Shown here in pieces: positions 41,860-50,177 of a stretch of 64,000 bases of DNA (position 1 is the stretch's first letter; every line of letters starts with the position of its first letter). The stretch is from RI-106 sp964496875 (lineage in GTDB: Bacteria; Cyanobacteriota; Vampirovibrionia; Obscuribacterales; Obscuribacteraceae). A program made the position numbers and the translations under genes. The stretch covers positions 62,001 to 126,000 of the forward strand of contig CAZCBH010000002.1 in the NCBI GenBank assembly GCA_964496875.1, in the 5' to 3' direction. Below the pieces are notes generated by a model. It worked only from the letters and a program-made list of their open reading frames with translations, did no database searches and was not told the origin of the DNA.

Positions 41860-42878
41860 CGATGCCTTTGCCTGATGCTGTTTTTACCAGGGCTCAATTG
41901 AGAGCTTGCCGGGATGTAATCTATAGAAATTCTCAGAGTTTCTTTCTCTCCAGTCTTCTGCTTCCACCGGATGTCCGGGCCTGTGCCTGGGCTATCTATG
42001 GATTCTGTCGCAATGCTGATGATCTTATCGACAGTCCGCCTAAGCCGGACCGGGCCTTCCTTCAACATTCTCTCTTGCGGTTGCACCGGCGTCTGGACGA
42101 AGTCTATTCGGGGCAGCCTCAGACCTTGCTCGACTCTGCCTTTGCCTCTTTTGTTCATCGCTATGCCCTGCCGCGTTCCATTCCAGACTGTCTGCTCGAT
42201 GGTTTTGCCACCGACGTGAACGGTGTGGAATTCGCCGATGAGCGCCAGTTGATCGAGTATTCATTCAAAGTGGCATCCACTGTCGGTTTGATGATTGTTC
42301 ATGCCATGGAACCGGAAGTGGGAACCAATCGAAAGTTCGTTTTGACGAAAGCCTGCGATCTCGGTATCGCCATGCAGTTGACGAATATAGCCCGGGATAT
42401 GGGGACCGATTTGAAAAACGGGCGAGTATATTTTCCTCACAGCTGGATAGAGAGATACGGCTTTGAAGCTTATGTAAATGATGGTGGCAACCCCGCCTTT
42501 TCGAAAACCGAATCTATGATCGCAAGAGAGTTGATCACCCTCTCTGACCGTCACTATGCCTCTGCCCTCGAGGGCATCGAATTGCTTGCGCCTCGGTGCC
42601 GTCCGGCTATCTCTGCCGCTTTATCCGTATACTCGGCCATTAACGGCAAAATCAAAGCGAATAATTATGATTCGATCTCCCGCCGCGCTGTTGTTCCCAT
42701 ATCGGCCAAACTTGCCTTGGTTATGAAGGCATATTTCAAACATGCTCCGGTCAACAGCCGGGTGCCTTCTTTAGAGCCCGGACCTTCCGACGAGATAATA
42801 GAGGACTATCTTTCTCGTCTTGGTTTATTGAATATCGGGCTTCTCTCCGGGAGGTCGCCCCTTGAGTCTAGAGGCTGA
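41856..42878 (+). CDS. crtB: Phytoene synthase
   Basis: A 340-residue head-to-head prenyl synthase. The two Asp-rich Mg-pyrophosphate motifs are DDLID (55-59) and NIARDMGTD (177-185, DxxxD), and NGRVYFP follows the second as in phytoene synthases. It condenses two geranylgeranyl pyrophosphates; squalene- or dehydrosqualene-forming relatives are possible, but the CrtI and lycopene cyclase neighbours favour phytoene. It overlaps crtI by four bases and the cyclase gene by 17 bases. Confidence 0.92.
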   Translation: MTMPLPDAVFTRAQLRACRDVIYRNSQSFFLSSLLLPPDVRACAWAIYGFCRNADDLIDSPPKPDRAFLQHSLLRLHRRLDEVYSGQPQTLLDSAFASFVHRYALPRSIPDCLLDGFATDVNGVEFADERQLIEYSFKVASTVGLMIVHAMEPEVGTNRKFVLTKACDLGIAMQLTNIARDMGTDLKNGRVYFPHSWIERYGFEAYVNDGGNPAFSKTESMIARELITLSDRHYASALEGIELLAPRCRPAISAALSVYSAINGKIKANNYDSISRRAVVPISAKLALVMKAYFKHAPVNSRVPSLEPGPSDEIIEDYLSRLGLLNIGLLSGRSPLESRG

Positions 42879-44331
42879 ATTCCCCCAGGCGTATAAGGCT
42901 CTGGAAAGCGACGACCATCTACAGATAGAGCATATTCTAGAATTGGAGCGAGCCTTTTTAACGCGAGGCTCTTCTTCATCTTCTTCCGTATTGGCAGGAA
43001 TCGATAGCGGATCGTCGGATGCCGGCTTTGATGTTTTGATCGCCGGGGGCGGGCTCTCTCTGCTTTATTCTATAAAGCTGGCTCAGCTCGGTTTCTCGGT
43101 GGCAGTGGCGGACAAAGGCCGGGCCGGTCGTGGGCACCGAGAATGGAATATATCGCGAGAAGAGTTGAAGAGTCTGGAAGTTTCTTCGATTTTTGATTGT
43201 TCCGACGTCGAGGCTTTCATAGATCATCGCTATGAAAAGGGACTGGTGCGCTGGCATGGAGGAAGGACCCACTGGGTAAAAGGGGTACTCGACTGTGCTG
43301 TGGACGCCGACGCTTTTTTAGCTGCCCTCAGGAAAAGGGCAGAGGAACTCGGGGTGACTTTCCTGGACAGGCACCGATGTGAAAAGGTTTTTTCCTTGCC
43401 TGCGAATAAAGGACTATCGGTGTCGCTGCAACCAGCGGACGGGGGGTCTGTAGAGACCCGGATTCGGTGTCGACTGCTACTCGATGGTCGTGGTGCCAGT
43501 AGTCCCTATGGCAACTTCGATATAGTCTGTCCCACCGTGGGCGGTGTCATGAAAGGACTGGAGCACGATTCTACGGTGGGCGAAATTCTTGTGAGCACCG
43601 AGGATGTCGTCGATGGCAGGCAGCATATCTGGGAGGGCTTTCCTCTATCCGGCGAGCGCCTGACGACATATCTGTTTTACTACTGCCAGCCGGATTCACT
43701 TGCGGCTACGCGGCATCCGTTGCTGGCTTTGTACAATCGCTTTTTTCGAGAACTGGGAAACTATAAGCAAGGAGAAGCTTCTCTGGTCCGAGCCACTTAT
43801 GGTTTCATTCCAGGTAATACTAGATTATGCTCTTCGGAGCTTTCGCCTGCCGACAGAATCTATCTGCTCGGTGACGCCGCCGCCAGGCATTCTCCTTTGA
43901 CTTTTTGCGGTTTTGGCAATTTAATCCGCTCATTCTCGACTATTGGCGAAGGACTGGCCGATTTGCTTCGTGAAGACAGGCTCGATAGGGCGTTATTGAG
44001 CCGAGTCAATTGCGAACAGGAAGGTTTGAGAGTTATGGGGGGACTCGCCCTGATGATGATAGGAGACCGCCCCGGTCTGGATGAAGATCCCCACCTTATC
44101 AATGCTCTATTAGATGACGCCTTTGCCGCGCTTTCCGCCCGGGGCGAAGACATTTACAGGGATTTTATGCAGGATAGAATCAGGTTTCAGCAGTTTCTAC
44201 CGTATATGCTTTCGGTGGCACGCAGTAGACCGACTGTCTGGCAGGAGGTCTTTCGGCGAATGTCTGCTTCTGAACTTTTTGACTACGGAAGGCAGATAGT
44301 CGGCTTTATGGGAAAGGATCTGTTTATCTAG
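42862..44331 (+). CDS. CruA/CruP-type lycopene cyclase
   Basis: A 489-residue FAD-binding protein of the CruA/CruP group, known from green sulfur bacteria and cyanobacteria. The dinucleotide site is FDVLIAGGGLSLLYSIKLAQLGFSVAVADKG, followed by the family phrases GHREWNISREEL, VRWHGGRTHWVKGVLDCAV and, at the FAD-closing end, YLLGDAAARHSPLTFCGFGNLIRSF. The start is a TTG in ...CCCCTTGAGTCTAGAG, preceded by GGGAGG. It is the last gene of the crtI-crtB operon and should cyclise the linear carotene ends. CruP relatives can have other activities, so the reaction is inferred. Its 3' end overlaps the convergent DUF2269 gene by eight bases. Confidence 0.85.
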   Translation: MSLEAEFPQAYKALESDDHLQIEHILELERAFLTRGSSSSSSVLAGIDSGSSDAGFDVLIAGGGLSLLYSIKLAQLGFSVAVADKGRAGRGHREWNISREELKSLEVSSIFDCSDVEAFIDHRYEKGLVRWHGGRTHWVKGVLDCAVDADAFLAALRKRAEELGVTFLDRHRCEKVFSLPANKGLSVSLQPADGGSVETRIRCRLLLDGRGASSPYGNFDIVCPTVGGVMKGLEHDSTVGEILVSTEDVVDGRQHIWEGFPLSGERLTTYLFYYCQPDSLAATRHPLLALYNRFFRELGNYKQGEASLVRATYGFIPGNTRLCSSELSPADRIYLLGDAAARHSPLTFCGFGNLIRSFSTIGEGLADLLREDRLDRALLSRVNCEQEGLRVMGGLALMMIGDRPGLDEDPHLINALLDDAFAALSARGEDIYRDFMQDRIRFQQFLPYMLSVARSRPTVWQEVFRRMSASELFDYGRQIVGFMGKDLFI

Positions 44332-44770
44332 CAACCATGACCCAGAGGGCGTAAATCAGAGGAATGGTGGCGAACCAACCCAGGATGCTCCATCGTCTAT
44401 AGGCTTTTTCAAATGCTTCTCTATCCTGGGTTTCGGCGTGTTTTTGCATGCGGAGCTGATCCGGAATCAAGAACACTATCCAGACCAGGGTGGAGGCGAT
44501 AAGAGCGATAGCGCCGTGCACTATCCATGGTGTGGACATGAAAGGAAGATCTTGTCTAGCTACCATGATCATTCCCGGTACAACAATAAGACCTCCACCC
44601 ACGAAAGTCAGGAAGATGTCCGCTTTCAGAATCGATCTTGCTGCGCAGCGGCGCAGGGCTTCATTATCTGCGGAGACCGCCCAGTGAGCCCAGAGACCTG
44701 TGGTGATCACATTCCCTACCATGAGCACCGCGCCTAGAATATGTAAAAACTTGAGCAGCACATCGATCAT
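44324..44770 (-). CDS. DUF2269-family membrane protein
   Basis: A 148-residue protein with four transmembrane segments. The first carries LKFLHILGAVLMVGNVITTGLWAHWA and a later one GGGLIVVPGMIMVARQ, matching DUF2269. The start overlaps the glycosyltransferase stop by four bases (ATGA), making it the last gene of a three-gene operon with a CrtI-like enzyme and a glycosyltransferase. A His at residue 9 in the first helix might bind haem or metal, but no role is established. Confidence 0.78.
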   Translation of the reverse strand: MIDVLLKFLHILGAVLMVGNVITTGLWAHWAVSADNEALRRCAARSILKADIFLTFVGGGLIVVPGMIMVARQDLPFMSTPWIVHGAIALIASTLVWIVFLIPDQLRMQKHAETQDREAFEKAYRRWSILGWFATIPLIYALWVMVAR

Positions 44771-45906
44771 CTTCTTTTGTAGATCCTCCCTTTCCAGACC
44801 ACACCCTCACCGGTATAGCCGCGATAAGAAGCCAGCGCCATCAGTATCGTAATCGATATCGCTAAAGGATGAAACAGGGTACTGAATAGCGGCTGTTTCA
44901 GGCTGACAGCAAGAATAACTCTGGTCATCAAGCCGTTGAGAAGCTGCCATGATGCCGCCAGGGCAAGGCTGCTGCTGCCTGCGGCAAGCGCAAAGACTAG
45001 TGCCGCCATCGGCAGTGCATGACCTATTGCAAGGATGCCGAGGCTTGATATGAAGAGAATGAATTGGTTGTCGAATGCAGGATAGAGATTCTTTCTAAAA
45101 CCCTGCCAGATTTTTTCGAATGAATCGTACATTCGGCATGTGGCAAGCGATCCTGCGTCTCTTATGATTACCCTTTCTCCACAGGCTTTTACTCTTTGAG
45201 CCAGTCTGACGTCGTCCATAATCTCTTCCTTAAGCGCTTCGTGTCCTCCGCATTTTTCGTAGGCGGACCTGGAAAAAATCATGAACTGTCCGTTGGCCGC
45301 GGTGAATTCTTGGAGAGGGGAGGATTCTGCGAACTTGAGAGGAAGGAAGGCCAGCAAGATGAAAGATAAGAGAGGCATCATCACTTTTTCTTCGAGCGAA
45401 GTCATGATCTGTCTTGGCCATAAAGACAGCAAGCCTGCTTTTTCCTCTTCGAGTATGGCGACTGCGACTTCAACCGCCTGTGGTGCCAGGCGGGTGTCGG
45501 CGTCTATAAATATCAGGATCTCTCCTGCGGCATCCCGGACCACTTTGCGAAGCGCGTCGTTCTTGCCCGTCCAGCCTTCTGTTTTGCCCTGGCCGATGAT
45601 CAGGCGAAAGCGCTCGTCCAGGGCTATGCACTGCGTAGCGATAGTTGCAGTATCGTCTTCGGAACAGTCATCGAAAACGAGTACCTCCATATTTTCGTAA
45701 GTTTGAGATTTCAGGCATTCTATGCATGATTCGATGTTGACGGCTTCGTTTCTTGCCGGTATCATAACCGATACCGATGTAGAGCGCTTACGGTCTTTGA
45801 TCGAATATGTCCTTTTGAAGCGGGAGAGATTGTCCAGAAGAAGCAAGAGCTGGCAGGTACCCAGAACAGGCACCAGCCAGATTAGAGAGGTGAAGAAGGC
45901 GGTCAT
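44767..45906 (-). CDS. Membrane glycosyltransferase family 2 (CrtQ-like)
   Basis: A 379-residue membrane glycosyltransferase. One N-terminal transmembrane segment (about 3-25) is followed by a GT2 domain: VSVMIPARNEAVNIESCIECLKSQ, VLVFDDCSEDDT, the DxD motif IFIDADTR, acceptor-side EEIMDDVRLAQRV and WQGFRKN. Three to four C-terminal transmembrane segments follow. The layout is that of CrtQ, which glycosylates carotenoid acids. The open frame extends 91 codons upstream inside the preceding gene; this ATG overlaps that gene's TGA in ATGA. Its place after a CrtI-like enzyme supports carotenoid or lipid glycosylation. Confidence 0.82.
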   Translation of the reverse strand: MTAFFTSLIWLVPVLGTCQLLLLLDNLSRFKRTYSIKDRKRSTSVSVMIPARNEAVNIESCIECLKSQTYENMEVLVFDDCSEDDTATIATQCIALDERFRLIIGQGKTEGWTGKNDALRKVVRDAAGEILIFIDADTRLAPQAVEVAVAILEEEKAGLLSLWPRQIMTSLEEKVMMPLLSFILLAFLPLKFAESSPLQEFTAANGQFMIFSRSAYEKCGGHEALKEEIMDDVRLAQRVKACGERVIIRDAGSLATCRMYDSFEKIWQGFRKNLYPAFDNQFILFISSLGILAIGHALPMAALVFALAAGSSSLALAASWQLLNGLMTRVILAVSLKQPLFSTLFHPLAISITILMALASYRGYTGEGVVWKGRIYKRR

Positions 45907-47426
45907 ATCTGATTTTTCGCTTCCTTCATCCTGTCTTGTAGAATGCGCTGGGTAACCAGGCGTCCTGATTTTATCACCATCGGAATGCCGTTTCCCGGAT
46001 GAGTACTGGCGCCTGCAAAATAGAGGTTTTCTATGCGATGGTGTTTGTTCCTGGGACGTAGAGGACCCATAAGAGATAACTTGTGCGAGAGCCCAAAGGC
46101 GGCATCGTTCTTGAGTCCGAATTGTTGTCCCTGTTCTTCCGGATTGATCCGAATCTGAAAAAGAATATCCTTTTCGCATAGGCTCAAGTTTGCTTTGGCC
46201 AGCCTCTCTTTTATGTGACTGAAGAGCTTATTACCGATACTATCCCATCGAGAGTCGATGTCGTAGGCGGTGTTGGATGAAGGCTTCGATGGAACAGGCA
46301 CCAGTATTGTGACGGCATGCTTGCCTGGTGGTGCAAGAGAAGAATCGGTTTTTGTCGGACAGCTAAGGTAGAAAGTCGGCTCTTCTGAAATTCTATTTGC
46401 CTCGAAGAGCTGGTGCATAGAGGTTTTGAAGCAGGAAGGCATGAATACCTGGTGGTGCATTAGATCTTCCGGGACATTCTCCATGCCGAGAAAAAACAGG
46501 TAAGCGCCGCAAGAATAGGAAAACTTCTTTTCGAGAGGATGTTTTTCGCTGAGAATACTTTCGTAGGCCTCAGGCAGGTCGGCGTTTATCACCGCCAGAC
46601 CGCATTCTATTTTACTGCCATCTTCTAGATGGACGCTATTCAGCCTGTTTTTTTCCGAGCTGAACCCTTTTACTCTGGTATCGCATTTGATCTCGACACC
46701 GATATCCAGAGCAAGTCTGGTCAGGGCTTGTGCTATGGAATACATGCCTCCATCGGGGAAGTAGAGTCCTTTGCTCAGTTCGGCGCAGGGCAGCACGTTA
46801 TAGATGGAAGGAGCCTCATATGGGTTGAGGCCGATATAGAGGCTGGAAAAAGCGAGAGCATCAATTAAGCTCTTTTCCTGGAAATAGCTGCCGAGAGATT
46901 TGTACAAAGGCGCTGTCACCATGCCTTTGAGCAAGAGGGAGAGATTATCCGGTTTGAAAGCGCTCAGATAGTTTGGAGAGTTGCGGTCGATGAACTGTTG
47001 CATCCCCACTTCATAAAGTAGATTCTGGTCGGCAAGCCAGCGGTCGATGGTATCACCGGCGCCCTTCTGGAAAGACTCGAATTCCCGCTTCAGTTTATGA
47101 CGGTCGCTAGTGAAATGCAGCCTTTTACCATCGGCGAAATGGAAGCAGGAATGGGGGTCGAGTCGGTTGAGTTTTAGATAGTCGGCCATATCTCTGCCGG
47201 CTCTCTCGAAGAGGTTCTCAATCTCTTCTTTCATCATCAACATAGAAGGACCGGTGTCGAATTTAAAGCCGTCGATGACCGTCTGGTGGCAGCGTCCCCC
47301 GGTCTTGTCAAGCTTCTCGAGAACAGTCACCTCAAAATCATTCAGCCTCAGATCAATAGCCGCTGTGAGACCGCCTATACCGGCTCCGACGATTATTGCC
47401 CTGTCGTTTGTTCTGATACGAGTCAT
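45903..47426 (-). CDS. CrtI-family carotenoid desaturase/oxygenase, second paralogue
   Basis: A 507-residue FAD enzyme of the CrtI superfamily, distinct from the crtI on plus. The Rossmann site is AIIVGAGIGGLTAAIDLRLNDFEVTVLEKLDKTGGR, and the C-terminal signature is ENLYFAGASTHPGNGIPMVIKSGRLV, where the usual GMPGV reads GIPMV. Enzymes with this variation include diapolycopene oxygenases (CrtP) and CruO-type ketolases as well as desaturases. Together with the following CrtQ-like glycosyltransferase, it suggests terminal oxidation and glycosylation of the carotenoid end group. The precise reaction is inferred. It is divergent from the DUF2141 gene. Confidence 0.85.
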   Translation of the reverse strand: MTRIRTNDRAIIVGAGIGGLTAAIDLRLNDFEVTVLEKLDKTGGRCHQTVIDGFKFDTGPSMLMMKEEIENLFERAGRDMADYLKLNRLDPHSCFHFADGKRLHFTSDRHKLKREFESFQKGAGDTIDRWLADQNLLYEVGMQQFIDRNSPNYLSAFKPDNLSLLLKGMVTAPLYKSLGSYFQEKSLIDALAFSSLYIGLNPYEAPSIYNVLPCAELSKGLYFPDGGMYSIAQALTRLALDIGVEIKCDTRVKGFSSEKNRLNSVHLEDGSKIECGLAVINADLPEAYESILSEKHPLEKKFSYSCGAYLFFLGMENVPEDLMHHQVFMPSCFKTSMHQLFEANRISEEPTFYLSCPTKTDSSLAPPGKHAVTILVPVPSKPSSNTAYDIDSRWDSIGNKLFSHIKERLAKANLSLCEKDILFQIRINPEEQGQQFGLKNDAAFGLSHKLSLMGPLRPRNKHHRIENLYFAGASTHPGNGIPMVIKSGRLVTQRILQDRMKEAKNQI

Positions 47427-47457
47427 GGAAGCTAAATTAGCACCTTTGTGGCAGGGT

Positions 47458-47510
47458 TCACATGGGAGCCGCTTCAGGCTCCGAAAAGCTATATAATCAA
47501 ATTCATGTGA
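47458..47510. promoter_or_regulatory. Divergent promoter region of the second carotenoid operon and DUF2141 gene
   Basis: A TATAAT (47492-47497) points toward the DUF2141 gene. Just before it lies a GGAGCC-gcttca-GGCTCC inverted repeat (47465-47482), and seven-base arms TCACATG (47458-47464) and CATGTGA (47504-47510) frame the segment. Either repeat could be an operator; no -35 match is good. Confidence 0.35.
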
Positions 47511-47517
47511 CCGGAAA

Positions 47518-47988
47518 ATGAATTTCGATATGAAGCTCCTCGTTTACTCACTACTTCCAGCTTTTATGTTCTTGCAGATATTTTGTATCCCTTCAGGGGC
47601 AGGCTCTTCCAGTGCTAAGCTCAGAATAGAATTTACCGGTCTAGATAAAGACAGTAAAGGTCTGGTCAGGGGAGCTTTGTTCGATTCGGCCGGCACATTC
47701 TCCGACCAGCGTTATCATATTGAAGGCGCGCTAAGGTCTGGTAGTCTACCTATCCAAAACAGGGGAGCGATCTGGGAGATAGAGCATCTTCCCCATGGCG
47801 TCTACGCCGTGCGAGCCTTCCATGATGAAGATGCGAGCGGACGCTTCAAAGTCAGTCGTTTTGGGATTCCAAAATATGCCTACGGATTTTCCAACAACGC
47901 CCGGGCAATGTTTGGACCACCCCCTTTCGAGCGTTGTAAGTTTCGTTTCGACCGTGACCTTACTCTAAAAATTCAGCTTCATCGTTAG
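47518..47988 (+). CDS. DUF2141-family exported protein
   Basis: A 156-residue protein with a signal peptide (hydrophobic core about 7-25). The mature domain has the DUF2141 pattern: RGALFDSAGTFSD, LPHGVYAVRAFHDEDASGRFKVSRFGIPKYAYGFSNNARAMFGPPPFERCKFRF. This family often lies beside carotenoid genes, and here it is divergent from the CrtI-like/glycosyltransferase operon. An alternative ATG lies four codons in. The family's biochemical role is unknown; binding of pigment or envelope localisation is a guess. Confidence 0.85.
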   Translation: MNFDMKLLVYSLLPAFMFLQIFCIPSGAGSSSAKLRIEFTGLDKDSKGLVRGALFDSAGTFSDQRYHIEGALRSGSLPIQNRGAIWEIEHLPHGVYAVRAFHDEDASGRFKVSRFGIPKYAYGFSNNARAMFGPPPFERCKFRFDRDLTLKIQLHR

Positions 47989-48032
47989 CGACGGGAGATA
48001 AAATAAGAGATAAGATAGAGGACTGTTTCGAT

Positions 48033-48722
48033 TTGCCCACTGGAAAGTCTAGCCTTTTATTTGTCCCGATTGCGCTGCTATCTCTGAGCGCTTCTGGTTT
48101 TGGTGCGGCTTACTGTCAGGAACGAATTGATTCAGGTGCTCCCGGCTCTTACATTGAGGAAGAGAGTCCGGAAGAAAGAGAAGCGCCATCGCCCTCGCTT
48201 CATGGAAGAGCCGATTTGAACGTGGACCGGGTGGAGCCTTCTGGACCCAATTCCGGAGTGATGCCACCGCTGGCACCACCAATTGCTAATCCTCAAATGA
48301 AGCCTATTTCTGAATTGGGTCCAGATCAAGGTGTCCGTCGCGGCGGAATTCTCAAGAATCTGTTCGATCTTTCCGCCGACCATAGTGAAAAGGCGATCCA
48401 ACGACCGTCATGGTTGCCTGCTCATGCCTACAGCAATGACAGTATGGTGGCACCTTACCACAACCGTGAGTATTTCTGGTGGGATAAGAGTCCGATGCCG
48501 GACAAGCCACAATGGGTAGTGCTTTCGACCTCCGTAACCCGTTTCTGGAGAGGCTTCGCGCCCCAGCCCTGTTGGGTACTGGTCTCTCCCAATCCTCTGG
48601 CACCGGGCAATTTTACATTCAGGGCCAGGGTCGCCAACGGCCCCAGAGGTTGGTTGCAGGCTCTGCCTGCAAAAAGCAAGTACGGATTTCCACTCTATCG
48701 ATACTGGTTGGATCAGCCCTGA
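48033..48722 (+). CDS. Secreted protein of unknown function
   Basis: A 229-residue protein with a signal peptide (about 1-27, ending YCQ). A Pro/Glu-rich disordered part of about 75 residues leads to a C-terminal segment rich in Trp and Pro (YFWWDKSPMPDKPQWVVLSTSVTRFWRGFAPQPCWVLVSPNPLAPGNFTF). The start is TTG, with AGAGGA about ten bases upstream and no in-frame ATG before the signal core. It follows the DUF2141 gene by 44 bases and may be cotranscribed. Family not recognised. Confidence 0.62.
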   Translation: MPTGKSSLLFVPIALLSLSASGFGAAYCQERIDSGAPGSYIEEESPEEREAPSPSLHGRADLNVDRVEPSGPNSGVMPPLAPPIANPQMKPISELGPDQGVRRGGILKNLFDLSADHSEKAIQRPSWLPAHAYSNDSMVAPYHNREYFWWDKSPMPDKPQWVVLSTSVTRFWRGFAPQPCWVLVSPNPLAPGNFTFRARVANGPRGWLQALPAKSKYGFPLYRYWLDQP

Positions 48723-48815
48723 AGGGCGAATAAATCACCAATATCGATGTCAAGGTGTTCTTGCCAGGCTCTGCCGGGCACTTATATGTGATGGTTTCCT
48801 TTTGCTAGAGTTTTT

Positions 48816-49880
48816 ATGAAAATACTGGATTTTCAGCATGGTCGAATCGTCTTCTCCAGGCAGAGCCTGAAGATGGAGCCGAGCTTGCCTGACAAGGTAC
48901 AAGCCGGCGCCCAATATTTCCATTTTGAAGAAGGGGTGGGCTTTCTGGAAGCCGGATTTTTCGATTTCGACGCTCTGGCAAAAGACCTGGAACGAAAGGA
49001 GTTCGCCTGGCTTCATCTATCGGGATCGGTTTCAGATGAGTTCTTCGGTCATCTGAAACGCTTTGCCGATATGTCGGACGAGCAGCTCAAGATGCTCAAG
49101 TTTCCTCATGGAAAGCCGGCTTATGAAGAGTATTCCAACGGTGTTTTCTGGTCCATGCAGCGACCTTTTGTCACAGAGAGCACCGACGCCATCGAGAACG
49201 TCAATTTCTATATGACCGAGAAGGTACTGTTCACCAGGCAATTCAGCCAGGACGCCGCTTTCAATCTGGTATCACATAGAATGATGGCAAAGGGCGACAC
49301 CTTGACCGGTATGTCGGTGGATCGGCTGGCGGCAAGCTTGATAGACGATGTGTTGAAGAGTTATGTCGAGTTTCTGACGGTCGGTGGTGCCAAATTGGAA
49401 TCTATCCAGAATAAGATTATCCGTCGCCCTGGTTCTGAGGAACTGCATTTGATCAACTCGGCACAACAGATGATATGGATCTTTTTGAAGACGGTCTGGC
49501 CCCTGGAGACCCTTTTACAGGGTATGGTTCGCTCGAAAAGTCACATAATCACCGATGCCGGTAGAGATGAGCTCAAATTTTGTCTGGCTGAAGCCAATTC
49601 TGTTATCGCTCTTTTCGATATTTACCGGCAAATGTCTTACGACTTGATGGATGTCTACGTTTCCGGTCTCGGGTTGAGAACCAACAAAACAACCATGATA
49701 CTCACTGTTATCGCCACTCTTTTTCTGCCACCGAGTTTGATAGCGGGTATCTACGGAATGAATTTCACTATTCCGGAAGTTCATTTCGCCTTCGGCTACT
49801 ATTTTGCTTTGAGCGCCATGTTGGTTGTGTCCGGGGGGCTTCTGATCTGGCTTAAATTAAGGGGCTATATCGAGTTTTGA
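48816..49880 (+). CDS. CorA-family divalent metal channel
   Basis: A 354-residue CorA-type transporter. A cytoplasmic alpha/beta domain and a long helix (about 1-285) precede two C-terminal transmembrane segments. The selectivity motif is YGMNF at the end of the first (FLPPSLIAGIYGMNFTIPE), and the second is FALSAMLVVSGGLLIWLKL. The acidic loop after GMN is short and reads TIPEVHF rather than the Mg-type MPE phrase, so Zn or Co transport (ZntB-like) is possible. It stands alone; metal specificity is not readable from sequence. Confidence 0.92.
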   Translation: MKILDFQHGRIVFSRQSLKMEPSLPDKVQAGAQYFHFEEGVGFLEAGFFDFDALAKDLERKEFAWLHLSGSVSDEFFGHLKRFADMSDEQLKMLKFPHGKPAYEEYSNGVFWSMQRPFVTESTDAIENVNFYMTEKVLFTRQFSQDAAFNLVSHRMMAKGDTLTGMSVDRLAASLIDDVLKSYVEFLTVGGAKLESIQNKIIRRPGSEELHLINSAQQMIWIFLKTVWPLETLLQGMVRSKSHIITDAGRDELKFCLAEANSVIALFDIYRQMSYDLMDVYVSGLGLRTNKTTMILTVIATLFLPPSLIAGIYGMNFTIPEVHFAFGYYFALSAMLVVSGGLLIWLKLRGYIEF

Positions 49881-49897
49881 AGCATTTTTTCTTTATC

Positions 49898-49932
49898 GGA
49901 CTGAATATAGTGAATCCGGTGGATCTCAGTCC
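49898..49932. repeat. Inverted repeat between convergent genes
   Basis: GGACTGA and TCAGTCC arms enclose a smaller ATCC-ggt-GGAT hairpin. It overlaps the stop of the small minus-strand gene. It may be a weak terminator, but no T-run follows on either strand. Confidence 0.3.
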
Positions 49933-50117
49933 AGGCGAATGATAAAGAAATAGGCGAAAACCGCCGCTATAGAAACCAGTGCCAGGGCGAGAAAAATAAG
50001 AAAGCCCGTGTCTTCGTGATTACGGCGACGAACGGAGGTGAATATCGTCGTCTTGAGCTGCTCGTAGAAGCTTGCCAGACGTTCTTCTTTCTGCTCATCG
50101 GGGTCGTGTTCAGGCAT
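49926..50117 (-). CDS. Small single-span membrane protein
   Basis: A 63-residue protein: a charged N-terminal half (MPEHDPDEQKEERLASFYEQLKTT) and one C-terminal transmembrane helix (FLIFLALALVSIAAVFAYFFII). The composition and the stop just inside the gene-sized space support a real gene, but the ribosome site is weak. Possibly an accessory protein of a membrane complex; nothing more can be said. Confidence 0.5.
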   Translation of the reverse strand: MPEHDPDEQKEERLASFYEQLKTTIFTSVRRRNHEDTGFLIFLALALVSIAAVFAYFFIIRLD

Positions 50118-50177
50118 GGTAAATTGAAATGAAGTCAGATTCTTTATTTACCTAGTATACATTAGTATTAATTGCCG

